In this document: positions 36,240 through 45,637 of the stretch, piece after piece
Layout of the letters: every line of letters starts with the position of its first letter
How positions within the stretch are numbered: position 1 is the first letter of the stretch
Assembly (NCBI RefSeq): GCF_014174215.1
Contig: NZ_JABEQL010000017.1
Location: forward strand, 1-64,000
Source of the DNA: Gluconacetobacter tumulicola
GTDB lineage: Bacteria > Pseudomonadota > Alphaproteobacteria > Acetobacterales > Acetobacteraceae
DNA: 64,000 bases
Direction: 5' to 3'
Position numbers and translations under genes: made by a program
The notes under the pieces: model-generated
Database searches by the model: none
Seen by the model: the letters and a program-made list of their open reading frames with translations, nothing else
Told to the model about the DNA's origin: nothing

Positions 36240-36815
36240 CTACCCGGCCACGATCTCCAGCCCCACCGCCCGCTCCCGCAGCCGGGCGAACCGCCACGCC
36301 ACATGAGCCTCGCCCCAGGCAGGCACGAAGGCCAGCGCATAGGGTGAAATGCTGCTGAGCAGATCGCATCCCCCCACCCGGCCCGACACCCAGTCCACCG
36401 TGCCCGCGCCATAGCAGCACAGCGCCCGCAGCCGCGCGGCCGGCAACGGGCCCGCATCCGGCCACGCCGCCGGATCGCCCAGCATGACGGTCAGGCTCGT
36501 ACACACCGCCAGCGTCGCCACCAGGGCCGCCGTCTGCGCGACATCCTCGACCAGAAACGCCGGATAGCGTCGCCGCAGATCGGGCCGCCGCAGCGCAAGC
36601 GTCACCTCGTCCAATGTCCCGGCAAGGGTGATGCACCCGTCCGGCAGGGCGCACGTCTCCAGCGTCTCATGCCAGACCGGCGGCACGTCCCGCGCCCACA
36701 CCACCATGTCCACGCCAGGCGCGGCGAGATCCACCAGACTGCCGGGCATGCTGGAGGCCCGAACGCGCGGAGCCTCCCCCATCGCCGCAGCCGGCCAGTT
36801 TTCGATCGTGAACAT
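36240..36815 (-). CDS. DUF1826-like protein, diverged paralogue
   Basis: 191 residues. It has the DUF1826-type opening (APGVDMVVWARDVPP) and a segment LRALCCYGAGTVDWV that lines up with LRLLCAYLGPGVQWT of the neighbouring gene product. The Cys-x3-FHxD segment present in the neighbour is absent here, so the metal-binding-looking residues are missing. It follows three bases after the intact paralogue. The relationship is inferred by eye. Confidence 0.5.
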   Translation of the reverse strand: MFTIENWPAAAMGEAPRVRASSMPGSLVDLAAPGVDMVVWARDVPPVWHETLETCALPDGCITLAGTLDEVTLALRRPDLRRRYPAFLVEDVAQTAALVATLAVCTSLTVMLGDPAAWPDAGPLPAARLRALCCYGAGTVDWVSGRVGGCDLLSSISPYALAFVPAWGEAHVAWRFARLRERAVGLEIVAG

Positions 36816-36818
36816 CGT

Positions 36819-37433
36819 TCAGGCCGCGACCGTCACGGGTCCATCGTCGGCCCCGCCGCAGGCATCGGCCGCATCGACCGTCAGCAGCAGCCGCATCCGC
36901 TCCGTCACGGGCAATGCCGAAAGCGGTGGCGAACGGTGCAGGACGCCGTGCTCCTCCGTCCAATTGGGAAAACGCCGCCCCTTCAGCAGCACCACCGCTC
37001 CGGTTTCGGCCTGCCCGATAATCGCACCCTCATCCGCGGTCCACTGCACGCCCGGGCCCAGATAGGCACACAGCAGACGCAGGCCGACATGATCGACATG
37101 GAATTTACGGCAACTGTCGGTGACGATCCGCTCCAGGCGCACCCGCAGCAGCGACTGCCGCGCCACCGTGGCATAAAGCGTCGCCAGCACCAGCGCATCG
37201 TCCAGCAGCGCCCCGGTGCGTACTGTAAACGCCCCGGCAATCCGCCGGCGAATGTCCTGAATCGTGCCCCGCGCCTGGACCAGCCGTGCCCCCTCCGTCA
37301 CATGCAGGCGCGCCGCCTCCCGCACCCGCGCCCCGGGTATGCGGGGATGCACCAGGATGGACCGTCCGGCCGCCCGGATGGCACCGCAGGATGCCAGATC
37401 GGTCAGGCGATGGCGTGTCGGGCAGGAAGACAT
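36819..37433 (-). CDS. DUF1826-family protein, predicted zinc-responsive
   Basis: 204 residues. Family features are RLERIVTDSCRKFHVDHVGLRLLCAYLGPGVQWT near residues 97-130 and VVLLKGRRFP...GVLHRSPP further on; the conserved Cys, His, Asp and His could be metal ligands or an active site. DUF1826 genes are repeatedly found next to zinc-regulated COG0523 GTPases, as here. It starts 28 bases from a Zur-box match and is divergent from the GTPase gene. Function is not established. Confidence 0.78.
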   Translation of the reverse strand: MSSCPTRHRLTDLASCGAIRAAGRSILVHPRIPGARVREAARLHVTEGARLVQARGTIQDIRRRIAGAFTVRTGALLDDALVLATLYATVARQSLLRVRLERIVTDSCRKFHVDHVGLRLLCAYLGPGVQWTADEGAIIGQAETGAVVLLKGRRFPNWTEEHGVLHRSPPLSALPVTERMRLLLTVDAADACGGADDGPVTVAA

Positions 37434-37460
37434 CGGGCAGGCACCGCTCCAGCGTGTATT

Positions 37461-37473
37461 GATATATTATAAC
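37461..37473. promoter_or_regulatory. Zur box between the DUF1826 and COG0523 genes
   Basis: GATATATTATAAC matches the zinc-uptake-regulator consensus GTTATA-N-TATAAC in 12 of 13 positions (read on the minus strand GTTATAATATATC). It is central in the 86-base divergent gap. Zur with zinc would repress both genes, which then turn on in zinc shortage. Confidence 0.75.
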
Positions 37474-37519
37474 ATACGGTCTAGAGGCCGGAAACGCAAC
37501 CGCCACGGAGCATCGCGTC

Positions 37520-38731
<1,212 letters not shown>

Positions 38732-38803
38732 GCAAACCGAATCATGCCCGGACAAGTCTGCGAATACACAATGCCGGCGCGGGAAAGAGGCGCTCCACTT
38801 CGC

Positions 38804-38834
38804 GATGTCCGCTCACCACAAGCGGACATCTTTC
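38804..38834 (+). terminator. Rho-independent terminator of the COG0523 gene
   Basis: Perfect ten-base stem GATGTCCGCT/AGCGGACATC with a seven-base loop and a T-run right after, about 70 bases past the stop codon. Confidence 0.8.
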
Positions 38835-38910
38835 CATTGCCCAAGAGGCTTTAATATGGCACGCATGAATCCATGACCCACACAGAAAATACAGCTTCAC
38901 ATGTCTGGTG

Positions 38911-38929
38911 GCGCTCCGTTCGCGGAGCG
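38911..38929. other. small hairpin with UUCG loop
   Basis: Seven-base stem CGCTCCG/CGGAGCG closed by TTCG, between two terminators and before the GNAT gene. Role unknown. Confidence 0.5.
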
Positions 38930-38946
38930 GCATAGGGTCTCTTTTC

Positions 38947-38987
38947 ATGACTCAAGCCGCATCAGTCGGCTTGTGTTGAGTCATTTT
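38947..38987 (+). terminator. terminator-like hairpin upstream of the GNAT gene
   Basis: ATGACTCAAGCCG pairs with CGGCTTGtgTTGAGTCAT (two unpaired bases), followed by TTTT. It is 57 bases before the GNAT start and could attenuate or end transcription entering that gene. Confidence 0.7.
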
Positions 38988-39043
38988 ACCAGAAACGACC
39001 AGTCAGGCTGACGATGGAGGCTTCCCAGGAGGAAACAGCCATC

Positions 39044-39493
39044 ATGTCTCCCGGTCTCCAGGATCATTATCCCTTACCTGAGGGATACGCCTTCCGCGCA
39101 GGCGTTCCCGACGCAGAAACCTATTGCCGTCTGCGCAGAATAAGCGGTCTGACACCGCGCAGCCTGCGCGCCGCCCGGATGGGCCTGCCCCATACACTCT
39201 ACGGGGTGCATGTCGTGTACGATGCTGACATCGTGGGGATGGGACGGATGATCGGCGACGGCGCGCTCTTCATCCATCTCGTCGATATCGCCGTCGATCC
39301 TGCCCATCACGGGCACGGAATCGGGTCTGCGATCGTGGGCGCTATCATGCGTCATATCCGATCCACCATTCCTGCCGAAACATATGTAAGCCTGATGGCA
39401 AATGGCGAAGCCTGGCGGCTCTACGAACGATTCGGTTTCTCGAATGTCCTGCCAGATGCAAGAGGAATGGCACTATGGATCGACAGCCAATGA
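39044..39493 (+). CDS. GNAT-family acetyltransferase
   Basis: 149 residues. The acetyl-CoA loop is HHGHGIGSAIVG near residue 88, preceded by LFIHLVDIAVDPAHH, and the C-terminal EAWRLYERFGFSNV matches the family. The substrate is unknown. AGGAGG lies 11 bases before the ATG at 39044; an ATG ten codons upstream is an alternative. It overlaps the isochorismatase gene by four bases (ATGA), so the pair works from one transcript. Confidence 0.9.
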   Translation: MSPGLQDHYPLPEGYAFRAGVPDAETYCRLRRISGLTPRSLRAARMGLPHTLYGVHVVYDADIVGMGRMIGDGALFIHLVDIAVDPAHHGHGIGSAIVGAIMRHIRSTIPAETYVSLMANGEAWRLYERFGFSNVLPDARGMALWIDSQ

Positions 39494-40056
39494 CAACAGC
39501 CCTTCTCATCATCGACCTCCAGCGGGCCATCCTCACAGGGCTGGCCCATGCCGATCGGCAATCGTCCATCGATGCCCGCCTCGATGCGGTCGCGGCCCGA
39601 TTGGGCCGGATGAAACATGCAGCGGAAGCATCGGGAATTCCCGTCATCCTCGTTCAGCATGACGGGAATGCCAGGCATCGTCTGGCGGTCGGAACGACCG
39701 GCTGGCTGTTCCGCGACGAAATCGCACCGCGCGACGATACGGTCATCGTCCACAAGCGCAGTTGCGACTCGTTCCACGACACGGACCTGAGCGAATGTCT
39801 GGCAGAGCTTGGTGTCGATCGTCTGATAATCGGCGGCTGCATGACCCAATTCTGCATCGATACCACCACACGGCGGGCCGTTTCGTTGGGCTTCGACGTG
39901 CTGTTACTCAGCGATGGTCATACAACCGCCGATTTCGGCCCACTGACTGCCGAGCAGATCGTCGATCACCACAACCGCTTGTTATCGGGGTTCGACGCCG
40001 GATCAAGAACCGTTCGCGTGGTGCCATCGGACACGGTTCGCTTCCCGACGAACTGA
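39490..40056 (+). CDS. isochorismatase-family (cysteine) hydrolase
   Basis: 188 residues. The family triad is visible: Asp in LLIIDLQRA near residue 8, Lys in VIVHKRSCDSF near residue 93 and Cys in IIGGCMTQFCID near residue 118. Members hydrolyse isochorismate, nicotinamide or similar amides; the substrate here is not evident. ATGA overlap with the acetyltransferase gives the start at 39490; the ATG at 39475 would overlap more. Confidence 0.92.
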   Translation: MTTALLIIDLQRAILTGLAHADRQSSIDARLDAVAARLGRMKHAAEASGIPVILVQHDGNARHRLAVGTTGWLFRDEIAPRDDTVIVHKRSCDSFHDTDLSECLAELGVDRLIIGGCMTQFCIDTTTRRAVSLGFDVLLLSDGHTTADFGPLTAEQIVDHHNRLLSGFDAGSRTVRVVPSDTVRFPTN

Positions 40057-40107
40057 TACAGGGTCATCGCCCCAGTCGCAAACTGGTCAGGATACGAATT
40101 CCGCACG

Positions 40108-40299
40108 TCACGCCGAAGCCGGCACATCGCGGATCGGCCTCCTGACCAGTTCCCCGCCACAATTCGGGCACCGATGGTCCAGCACCTCCGACACGCAGGC
40201 CGCGCAGAAAGTACACTCGAAAGAGCAGATCATCGCCTCGGCCGATGATTGCGGAAGGTCCCTGCCGCAACAGCCGCAATCGGGGCGCATCTCAAGCAT
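40108..40299 (-). CDS. DUF1272 zinc-ribbon-like small protein
   Basis: 63 residues with eight cysteines in pairs: RPDCGCCG, MICSFECTFCAACV and HRCPNCGG. This is the DUF1272 pattern, a probable zinc-binding fold of unknown role. It overlaps the end of the rhodanese gene by eight bases, so they are co-expressed. Confidence 0.9.
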   Translation of the reverse strand: MLEMRPDCGCCGRDLPQSSAEAMICSFECTFCAACVSEVLDHRCPNCGGELVRRPIRDVPASA

Positions 40300-40693
40300 G
40301 GGTACCTGCCTCAAGGGCAAAACCCTCATCCAGCCAGCCCGTCACACCACCAGCCATGATCTTCACCGGCCGCCCCAACCGGGCCAGACGGAGGGCCCCA
40401 CGCGCCGCGCCATTACAATGCGGCCCCGCGCAATAGACGACGAAAACCGTCTCCGCAGGCCACGCCGCCATGCCCGAGGCCGTGATCCTTCCATGCGGCA
40501 TGTTGATCGCCCCGCCGACATGCCCTCTGACGAAAAGATCCGGGCTCCGCACATCAAGCAACACGAAATCGGCCTCCCGGGCCAAAGCCTCATGCACATC
40601 CCAGCAATCCGTCTCGAACGCGAACAGCGCCGAGAAATGCGCAACGGCTTCGGCAGACGACGCGGGCGGGACAAAGGTGACGGACGTTGCCAT
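40292..40693 (-). CDS. rhodanese-domain protein
   Basis: 133 residues, one rhodanese domain. LLDVRSPDLFVRGHVGGAINMPHG lies near residue 45 and the active-site loop VVYCAGPHCNGAARGA near 86, with the catalytic Cys in YCAGP. It may move sulfane sulfur or act as a regulator partner. FtrA genes are often divergent from rhodanese genes, as here, so FtrA probably controls it. Confidence 0.9.
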   Translation of the reverse strand: MATSVTFVPPASSAEAVAHFSALFAFETDCWDVHEALAREADFVLLDVRSPDLFVRGHVGGAINMPHGRITASGMAAWPAETVFVVYCAGPHCNGAARGALRLARLGRPVKIMAGGVTGWLDEGFALEAGTHA

Positions 40694-40769
40694 CGAAAGC
40701 CTCCCTGCTTCTCCCCGCCAGCATCCTTTCCCCGCGCCACGCTTGCAATTGGCATAAACGACAATCATC

Positions 40770-41756
40770 ATGCAGATCATGCCAAACACAACCGGCCCGC
40801 TGGTCGCCGCCCTGCTCTATGACGGCCTCTGCACGTTCGAATTCGGCATCGTGTCCGAAATCTTCGGCCTGCACCGTCCCGAAATGGGGACGGACTGGTA
40901 CCGCTTCGCCAGTTGCGCGATCGAGGACGGCCCCCTGCGCGCCCATGGCGGCATCCGCATCCTCCCCGACCACGGAGCGGAACTCCTGGATCAGGCAGAT
41001 CTGATCGTCATCCCCGGCTGGAGGGGCGCCGAGGCACCCGTCCCCCCCACACTCGTGGTCCGGCTGCGCCGAGCCCACGCGCGCGGGGCACGGCTGGCGT
41101 CGATCTGTTCCGGTGCCTTCGTGCTGGCCGCCACCGGCCTGCTCGACGGCGCGCCGGTCACCACGCACTGGCGCCACGCCCAGGCCCTGCAACGCCGCTT
41201 TCCCGCCCTCCGCGTCGACAGCACCTCGCTCTATCGCGAGACCGACCGCATCTTCACCTCCGCCGGCAGCGCCGCCGGCATCGACCTGCTGATTGAAATC
41301 GTCCGGCAGGATTACGGGCCGGCGGCCGCCAATTCCGTGGCCCGCCGCATCGTCATGCCCGCGCATCGCACCGGCGGCCAGGCGCAGTTTCTCGAACGCC
41401 CCGTCAGCCTGCGCGCCGAAACCGATATCGCCCCCGTCCTCGACCGTGTCCGCCAGGCACTCCATCAATCCTGGCCCATCGCCCGCCTGGCCGACGAAGC
41501 CGCGATGAGCCGCCGCAGCTTCGAACGCCGTGTCGTCGCGGCCACCGGCATGCCGGCCGGCGAATGGCTGGCCACCGAACGCGTCGAAGCCGCCAAGACG
41601 CTCCTGCAGGAAACGTCACGCCCGATGGAAGACATCGCCGAAGCCGTCGGTTTCGGCAGCGTCTTCGCCCTGCGGCACCATTTCCGCAGCCGCGTCAAAC
41701 TCAGCCCCAGCGAATACCGCCGCAACTTTGGCCGCCGAAAACCATCGCCAGCCTGA
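40770..41756 (+). CDS. ftrA: AraC/GlxA-type transcriptional regulator FtrA
   Basis: 328 residues. The N-terminal DJ-1/PfpI-like domain (ALLYDGLCTFEFGIVSEIFGL; LIVIPGWRG; LASICSGAFVLAATGLLDG) is followed by two AraC helix-turn-helix units near residues 240-320 (ARLADEAAMSRRSFERRV; IAEAVGFGSVFALRHHF). This is the FtrA architecture. The divergent rhodanese gene 76 bases away is its probable target. Confidence 0.92.
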   Translation: MQIMPNTTGPLVAALLYDGLCTFEFGIVSEIFGLHRPEMGTDWYRFASCAIEDGPLRAHGGIRILPDHGAELLDQADLIVIPGWRGAEAPVPPTLVVRLRRAHARGARLASICSGAFVLAATGLLDGAPVTTHWRHAQALQRRFPALRVDSTSLYRETDRIFTSAGSAAGIDLLIEIVRQDYGPAAANSVARRIVMPAHRTGGQAQFLERPVSLRAETDIAPVLDRVRQALHQSWPIARLADEAAMSRRSFERRVVAATGMPAGEWLATERVEAAKTLLQETSRPMEDIAEAVGFGSVFALRHHFRSRVKLSPSEYRRNFGRRKPSPA

Positions 41757-41935
41757 AAAAGACGCCCTCTTCCCCGGAACCCATATGATTTCCCTATACC
41801 GCCATATTCATCACAGCATCGTAATTAATAGCGGCACATCTCACGCATCTGTCTCGTCTTTTTACAAATCATCAGCATTCCACCGCGCCGCTGCAAAGGC
41901 CCGACCTGCGCACGACTGACAGAAAGTGGAGTCCA

Positions 41936-42483
41936 TGACGCGGTCTCTCCGGCGACCATGGAAGCCATCCCAACGGCCAGCTACGCCGAAAACCACCGCC
42001 CACACGATCGACGGCATGCTGAAGCTGGATATCCCCCCCCCCGCCACCGTCAGCCAGTCGGACCTGCAACTGCGCTTCGACCGCCCCACCGGAGCAGTCC
42101 GCTTCGGCCTGGTCTTCTCCAATGCGCGCGGCGAGGAACTCCGCGTCGGCTATGACGGCACGACCGGCCGCTATTTCAGCGACCGGCGCAAGGCCGCCGA
42201 CCCGGCCTTCTCGCCCAAATTCGCCCCCCGGATCGACACCGCTCCGCGCACTGCCATGCGCCAGCCCGTCACCCTGCGGCTACTGATGGACGCGGCGTCC
42301 ATGGAACTCTTCGCCGATAACGGACAGACGGTGATGACGGAAACAATCTTTCCATCCGAAAAATTCGACCGCGTCGCCCTGTTCAGCGAAGGCGGCAGCG
42401 TGCGCTTCAAGGGGGGCACCTTCTATCCCATGCGCAGCATCTGGTCGGCACCATCCTCTTCCGGCGGCCAGGATCACGACTGA
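41936..42483 (+). pseudogene. GH32 (levanase/fructosidase) C-terminal remnant
   Basis: The codons for about residues 35-170 give the C-terminal beta-sandwich of family GH32: DLQLRFDRPTGAVRFGLVF, TLRLLMDAASMELFADNGQTVMTETIFP and FKGGTFYPMRSIW. The catalytic beta-propeller with its Asp, Asp and Glu is absent. The first 30 codons look random. It is therefore the tail end of a deleted levanase or fructan hydrolase. A levan-using ancestor fits acetic acid bacteria. Confidence 0.72.
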
Positions 42484-42489
42484 CACGCC

Positions 42490-43749
42490 CTACGCGGCAG
42501 CCCGCAGCAACAACCGGTTCAGGCTTTCCAGCACGGTAAACCCCTCGCGCCAGACCTTGAGGAACCGGGCCCGCTCCATCCCCCGCTCGGCCATCAGCCC
42601 GGCCAGCGCGCCCACGCTGCGCGTACCGTCCACCAGCGGCAGAATGGTCCGCATCTGCGGCGGCACCGGCGCCGGCACTGTCAGCGTGCCGAAGGCAAAG
42701 GGCAGGATGCCATCGGGGCTGATCTGCCGCGCCAGCTCGGCGCCGGGGATTTCCCGCATCACCGGCACCGCATCGTCGCCGCCGCAATCGGGCGGCGCCA
42801 CCCGCGCACCCTTGCGCACCACATAGGCGACATGGGTGGCCATGTTGCCCGTCAGCGCCTCGGCCACCACGGCCCGTTCCCGCCAGCCCAGCTCCGCCAC
42901 ACGCGCCCGCAGGCGCGGATTGGGCAGGAACAGCGCGGGGTCATAGCGCGCCGGCTCCATCAGGCACGCCGGCTCCAGCCCCGCCGCATCCAGCAGATCG
43001 AGAAAGGCCGCAATCGTATAGGCCCGGTCGCGCGGGTTCAGCAGCAGGTCATACAACCCGGCATCACCCCCGGTCAGATGGTCGCCGAAATTGCCGTTCT
43101 GGCGCAGCCACGCCGTGGCCGGCAGCGCGGCCATCACGCGCTTGGCGGTGCCCAGCCGCTCCGCCGGCTTCCGGCCATGCGGCGCCAGAATCTCCAGCGC
43201 CTCCTGCACCATATACACGCCGGTCCGCCCATAGGGGGCATAGACCATCAGCCCCATCCCCCCGCCCGGTGCCATCAGGCCCACCAGCCCGCGCAGCGCC
43301 GCCAGCGGATCAGGCAGATGATGCAGCACGCCGCAGCAATCGATATAATCGAACACCCCCAGATCCAGCTCACCCAGCGCGGTCAGCGAGCCCTGGACAA
43401 AGCGGATATTACCCAGCCCCCGCGCCTCGGCCCGCGCCCGGGCAATCCCCAAAGCATGGGTCGAACGGTCGACGCACACCACCTCGCCCGCCCGGCCGGC
43501 ACGCGCCATGTGCGTGGCCAGCATGATCGCCCCGTCCCCGGTGCCGCACCCGGCCACCAGCGCCCGTAACGGGGCCGCCTCCGGCCGGCGGGCACCGAGC
43601 ACCCAGTAGTCGATCTCCCGCAGATGGCTCGGGCTGCCGATCAGCAGCCGCTTCGCCTCATCGCGCGGGTCGCGCTCGGGATAGGGATAGGCCTCGTACT
43701 GGGCCGCCAGATCGGCGTCGCGCGCATCGGCGCCGGACAGGGTGGTCAT
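42490..43749 (-). CDS. SAM-dependent methyltransferase
   Basis: 419 residues, larger than minimal class I enzymes. The SAM motif I is LVAGCGTGDGAIMLATHMA near residue 70, motif II/acidic CVDRSTHALGIARA follows, and CCGVLHHLPDPLAALRGLVGLM is motif IV-like. A C-terminal region of 180 residues is unassigned. The substrate is unknown. It ends seven bases from the converging GH32 remnant; the ATG at 43749 has GGGAAG upstream. Confidence 0.85.
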   Translation of the reverse strand: MTTLSGADARDADLAAQYEAYPYPERDPRDEAKRLLIGSPSHLREIDYWVLGARRPEAAPLRALVAGCGTGDGAIMLATHMARAGRAGEVVCVDRSTHALGIARARAEARGLGNIRFVQGSLTALGELDLGVFDYIDCCGVLHHLPDPLAALRGLVGLMAPGGGMGLMVYAPYGRTGVYMVQEALEILAPHGRKPAERLGTAKRVMAALPATAWLRQNGNFGDHLTGGDAGLYDLLLNPRDRAYTIAAFLDLLDAAGLEPACLMEPARYDPALFLPNPRLRARVAELGWRERAVVAEALTGNMATHVAYVVRKGARVAPPDCGGDDAVPVMREIPGAELARQISPDGILPFAFGTLTVPAPVPPQMRTILPLVDGTRSVGALAGLMAERGMERARFLKVWREGFTVLESLNRLLLRAAA

Positions 43750-43800
43750 GAATGCTTCCCGCACAGATAATCCAGGGACGGTCGCAGGCCGGGCCGGCCG

Positions 43801-44454
43801 TCAGGCGCGCGAGAACACCACATCGTCCGCCAGCCGCGATTTCGGCAGTTTCGCGTTGAAATCGCTCTCGGCGTGATAGCCCAGCGACACGATCACCGCC
43901 GGCGCCAGCCCCTTCTCCGTCAGGCCGAACGCCGCATCCAGCGCCCCGGCATCGAAACCCTCCATCGGCGTCGCATCCACCCCCAGCGCGCCGGCGGCCA
44001 GCAGCAGGAAGCCCAGCGCGATATAGGCCTGCTTCTGCGTCCACATGGCCAGGTCGCCCGCCTCCTCGTGCAGCGCCACATAACCGCCCCGGGTCTTGCG
44101 CTGCCCCTCGCGGGCCTCCTCGCCGGCAAAGCGGCCGTCCGCCTGCTCCTGGTCCAGCACCGCCTGCAAATGCGCCGGCGGCAGGGTCGTGCGCGCGCAC
44201 AGCAGCACGACATGCGAGGCATTGAGGATCTTCGGCGCATTATAGGCAAACGGCCCCGCCGCCCCCGTGGCCACGCGCGCCTTGCCGGCCGCATCGTCGG
44301 CCACAAAGAAATGCCAGGGCTGCGCATTGACCGAGGACGGGCTGAAGCGCAGCGCCGCCATCAGCTGCGCCACGATATCGTCCGGCAGCCGGCGGCCGGT
44401 ATCATAGGCCTTGGCCGTATAGCGATGCTTGAGAATTTCGATCAGATCCATCAT
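43801..44454 (-). CDS. NAD(P)H nitroreductase (NfsB-like)
   Basis: 217 residues, FMN nitroreductase fold. The FMN stretch RYTAKAYDTGRRLP near residue 11, LRFSPSSVNAQPWHFFVADD near 36 and ALGVDATPMEGFDAGALD near 156 match oxygen-insensitive NfsB-type enzymes and dihydropteridine-reductase relatives. It would reduce nitro compounds or quinones with NAD(P)H. It lies upstream of the methyltransferase gene with a 51-base gap and could be in one transcript. Confidence 0.9.
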   Translation of the reverse strand: MMDLIEILKHRYTAKAYDTGRRLPDDIVAQLMAALRFSPSSVNAQPWHFFVADDAAGKARVATGAAGPFAYNAPKILNASHVVLLCARTTLPPAHLQAVLDQEQADGRFAGEEAREGQRKTRGGYVALHEEAGDLAMWTQKQAYIALGFLLLAAGALGVDATPMEGFDAGALDAAFGLTEKGLAPAVIVSLGYHAESDFNAKLPKSRLADDVVFSRA

Positions 44455-44522
44455 CCCGCCTCATCTTCTCTCGACGGGCAGAAAGTGGGCCGCCACGGGC
44501 AACGCGGTCAAGAGGCCAAGCA

Positions 44523-44548
44523 GCGTGACGCGGATATGTGCGTCACGC
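44523..44548. terminator. hairpin at the 3' end of phage block 2
   Basis: Perfect nine-base stem GCGTGACGC/GCGTCACGC with an eight-base loop, 28 bases past the stop of the last phage gene. It lacks a T-run. It may mark the end of the late transcript. Confidence 0.5.
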
Positions 44549-44576
44549 GGGCTCCATGAGCATTTCCAGACAGGTT

Positions 44577-45182
44577 CTATGGTACGGCCTCGATCTGGAA
44601 CCAGGTACTGACATCGGCAGAAAGGGTAAAAGCCGCCGCCGAGGCATAGGAAACACTGATCGCATCGCCCGGAGAAACAGGAATAACCCCCGACATACCA
44701 GTCACCCCGTCATTATTGTAGCCCGCCGGCACCGAGATCCGGAACGATCCGGCCACCCGCACCCCGTTCCGATAGACCAGGAACTGGTTGGACCCGATAC
44801 CCGACTGCGCGACCGACAGCGCAACCCGCACCCGGCTAACCCCGGCCGGAATCGTGAACTGCCCCGGCGTACCCGCCGACCAGAAAGACGACGTATCGAG
44901 AATTTCGCTGTTCCACACCTTCATCTGCACGAAACTGCCACCGGTCGCCGCCATCGCCGCATCCGCCGACAGGGTCACCATCGCCCCCACCCAGGGCACA
45001 CCAGTCGTACCGCAGGCAAAACTCCCGCTCACGGGCACATAATTCAGATGGTTGCCGCCGCTGTCGGGGCAGGACGGAATTTCACCATGCCCGACCGGCC
45101 CCACCATTTGCGCCCGCGCCGGGCCCGAAGCATATGGCGCCAGCACCAGCATGCCGGCCAGCATCAACAGGATTCTCTTCAT
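44577..45182 (-). CDS. C1q-like domain protein with signal peptide, end of phage block 2
   Basis: 201 residues. The start is a Sec signal peptide (MKRILLMLAGMLVLAPYASGPARAQ), which is unusual for a virion protein. The C-terminal 120 residues (VTLSADAAMAATGGSFVQMKVWNSE onward) have the jelly-roll pattern of C1q-like or tail-fibre head domains. It overlaps the upstream gene by four bases. It may be displayed at the cell surface, be a phage receptor-binding part, or be a host-derived gene. Specific role unknown. Confidence 0.6.
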   Translation of the reverse strand: MKRILLMLAGMLVLAPYASGPARAQMVGPVGHGEIPSCPDSGGNHLNYVPVSGSFACGTTGVPWVGAMVTLSADAAMAATGGSFVQMKVWNSEILDTSSFWSAGTPGQFTIPAGVSRVRVALSVAQSGIGSNQFLVYRNGVRVAGSFRISVPAGYNNDGVTGMSGVIPVSPGDAISVSYASAAAFTLSADVSTWFQIEAVP

Positions 45183-45637
45183 TCCGAATACCATTGCGTT
45201 GCACTGTTCTGCCAGAACGTGGCGACTCCACCGGGCACGATCGCAACCGGCACTCCCGCCGCCAGCGCATCGATCACGCCCCCCACGTGCGGATAGACCA
45301 GCAGCGCGGAACCGCCCCGGTTCAGCACCTTGCGCCAGGTTCCCACCAGCCCCGCCACCAGCACCGCCCCAGTGCCGGCCGCCACATTGGTGAACAGATT
45401 GACTTCCGACGACATGGCAGCAGCCGTGCCCTGCCCGCTTCCCGCCGCCACCAGACTGCCGGAGAAGGAAAGGGCGGACGGCGTCCAATCCTGCCACGCC
45501 CCGTTCCACACCTGGATCTGCCCGGTATCGGTGGCGTAATAGACCCCGAGACACCCCGCCGGCAGGTTCGGCGCCACCGGCCGCGCGGCAAGGGTGCCGT
45601 AACCGAGATAATCGGTAATCAGCGTGCTGTTGCCCAT
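45179..45637 (-). CDS. phage tail-end protein, unknown
   Basis: 152 residues. Short beta-rich repeats such as GCLGVYYATDTGQIQVWNGAWQDWTP are like sequences in tail-fibre and receptor-binding proteins. The C-terminus is Gly/Val/Ala-rich. It overlaps its neighbours by one and four bases, suggesting strict co-translation. No family is recognised. Confidence 0.6.
   Translation of the reverse strand: MGNSTLITDYLGYGTLAARPVAPNLPAGCLGVYYATDTGQIQVWNGAWQDWTPSALSFSGSLVAAGSGQGTAAAMSSEVNLFTNVAAGTGAVLVAGLVGTWRKVLNRGGSALLVYPHVGGVIDALAAGVPVAIVPGGVATFWQNSATQWYSE

Noticed and set aside
33643-36654. 1003-codon minus-strand ORF
   Set aside because: Opposite the TonB receptor; composition is that of a reversed GC-rich gene.
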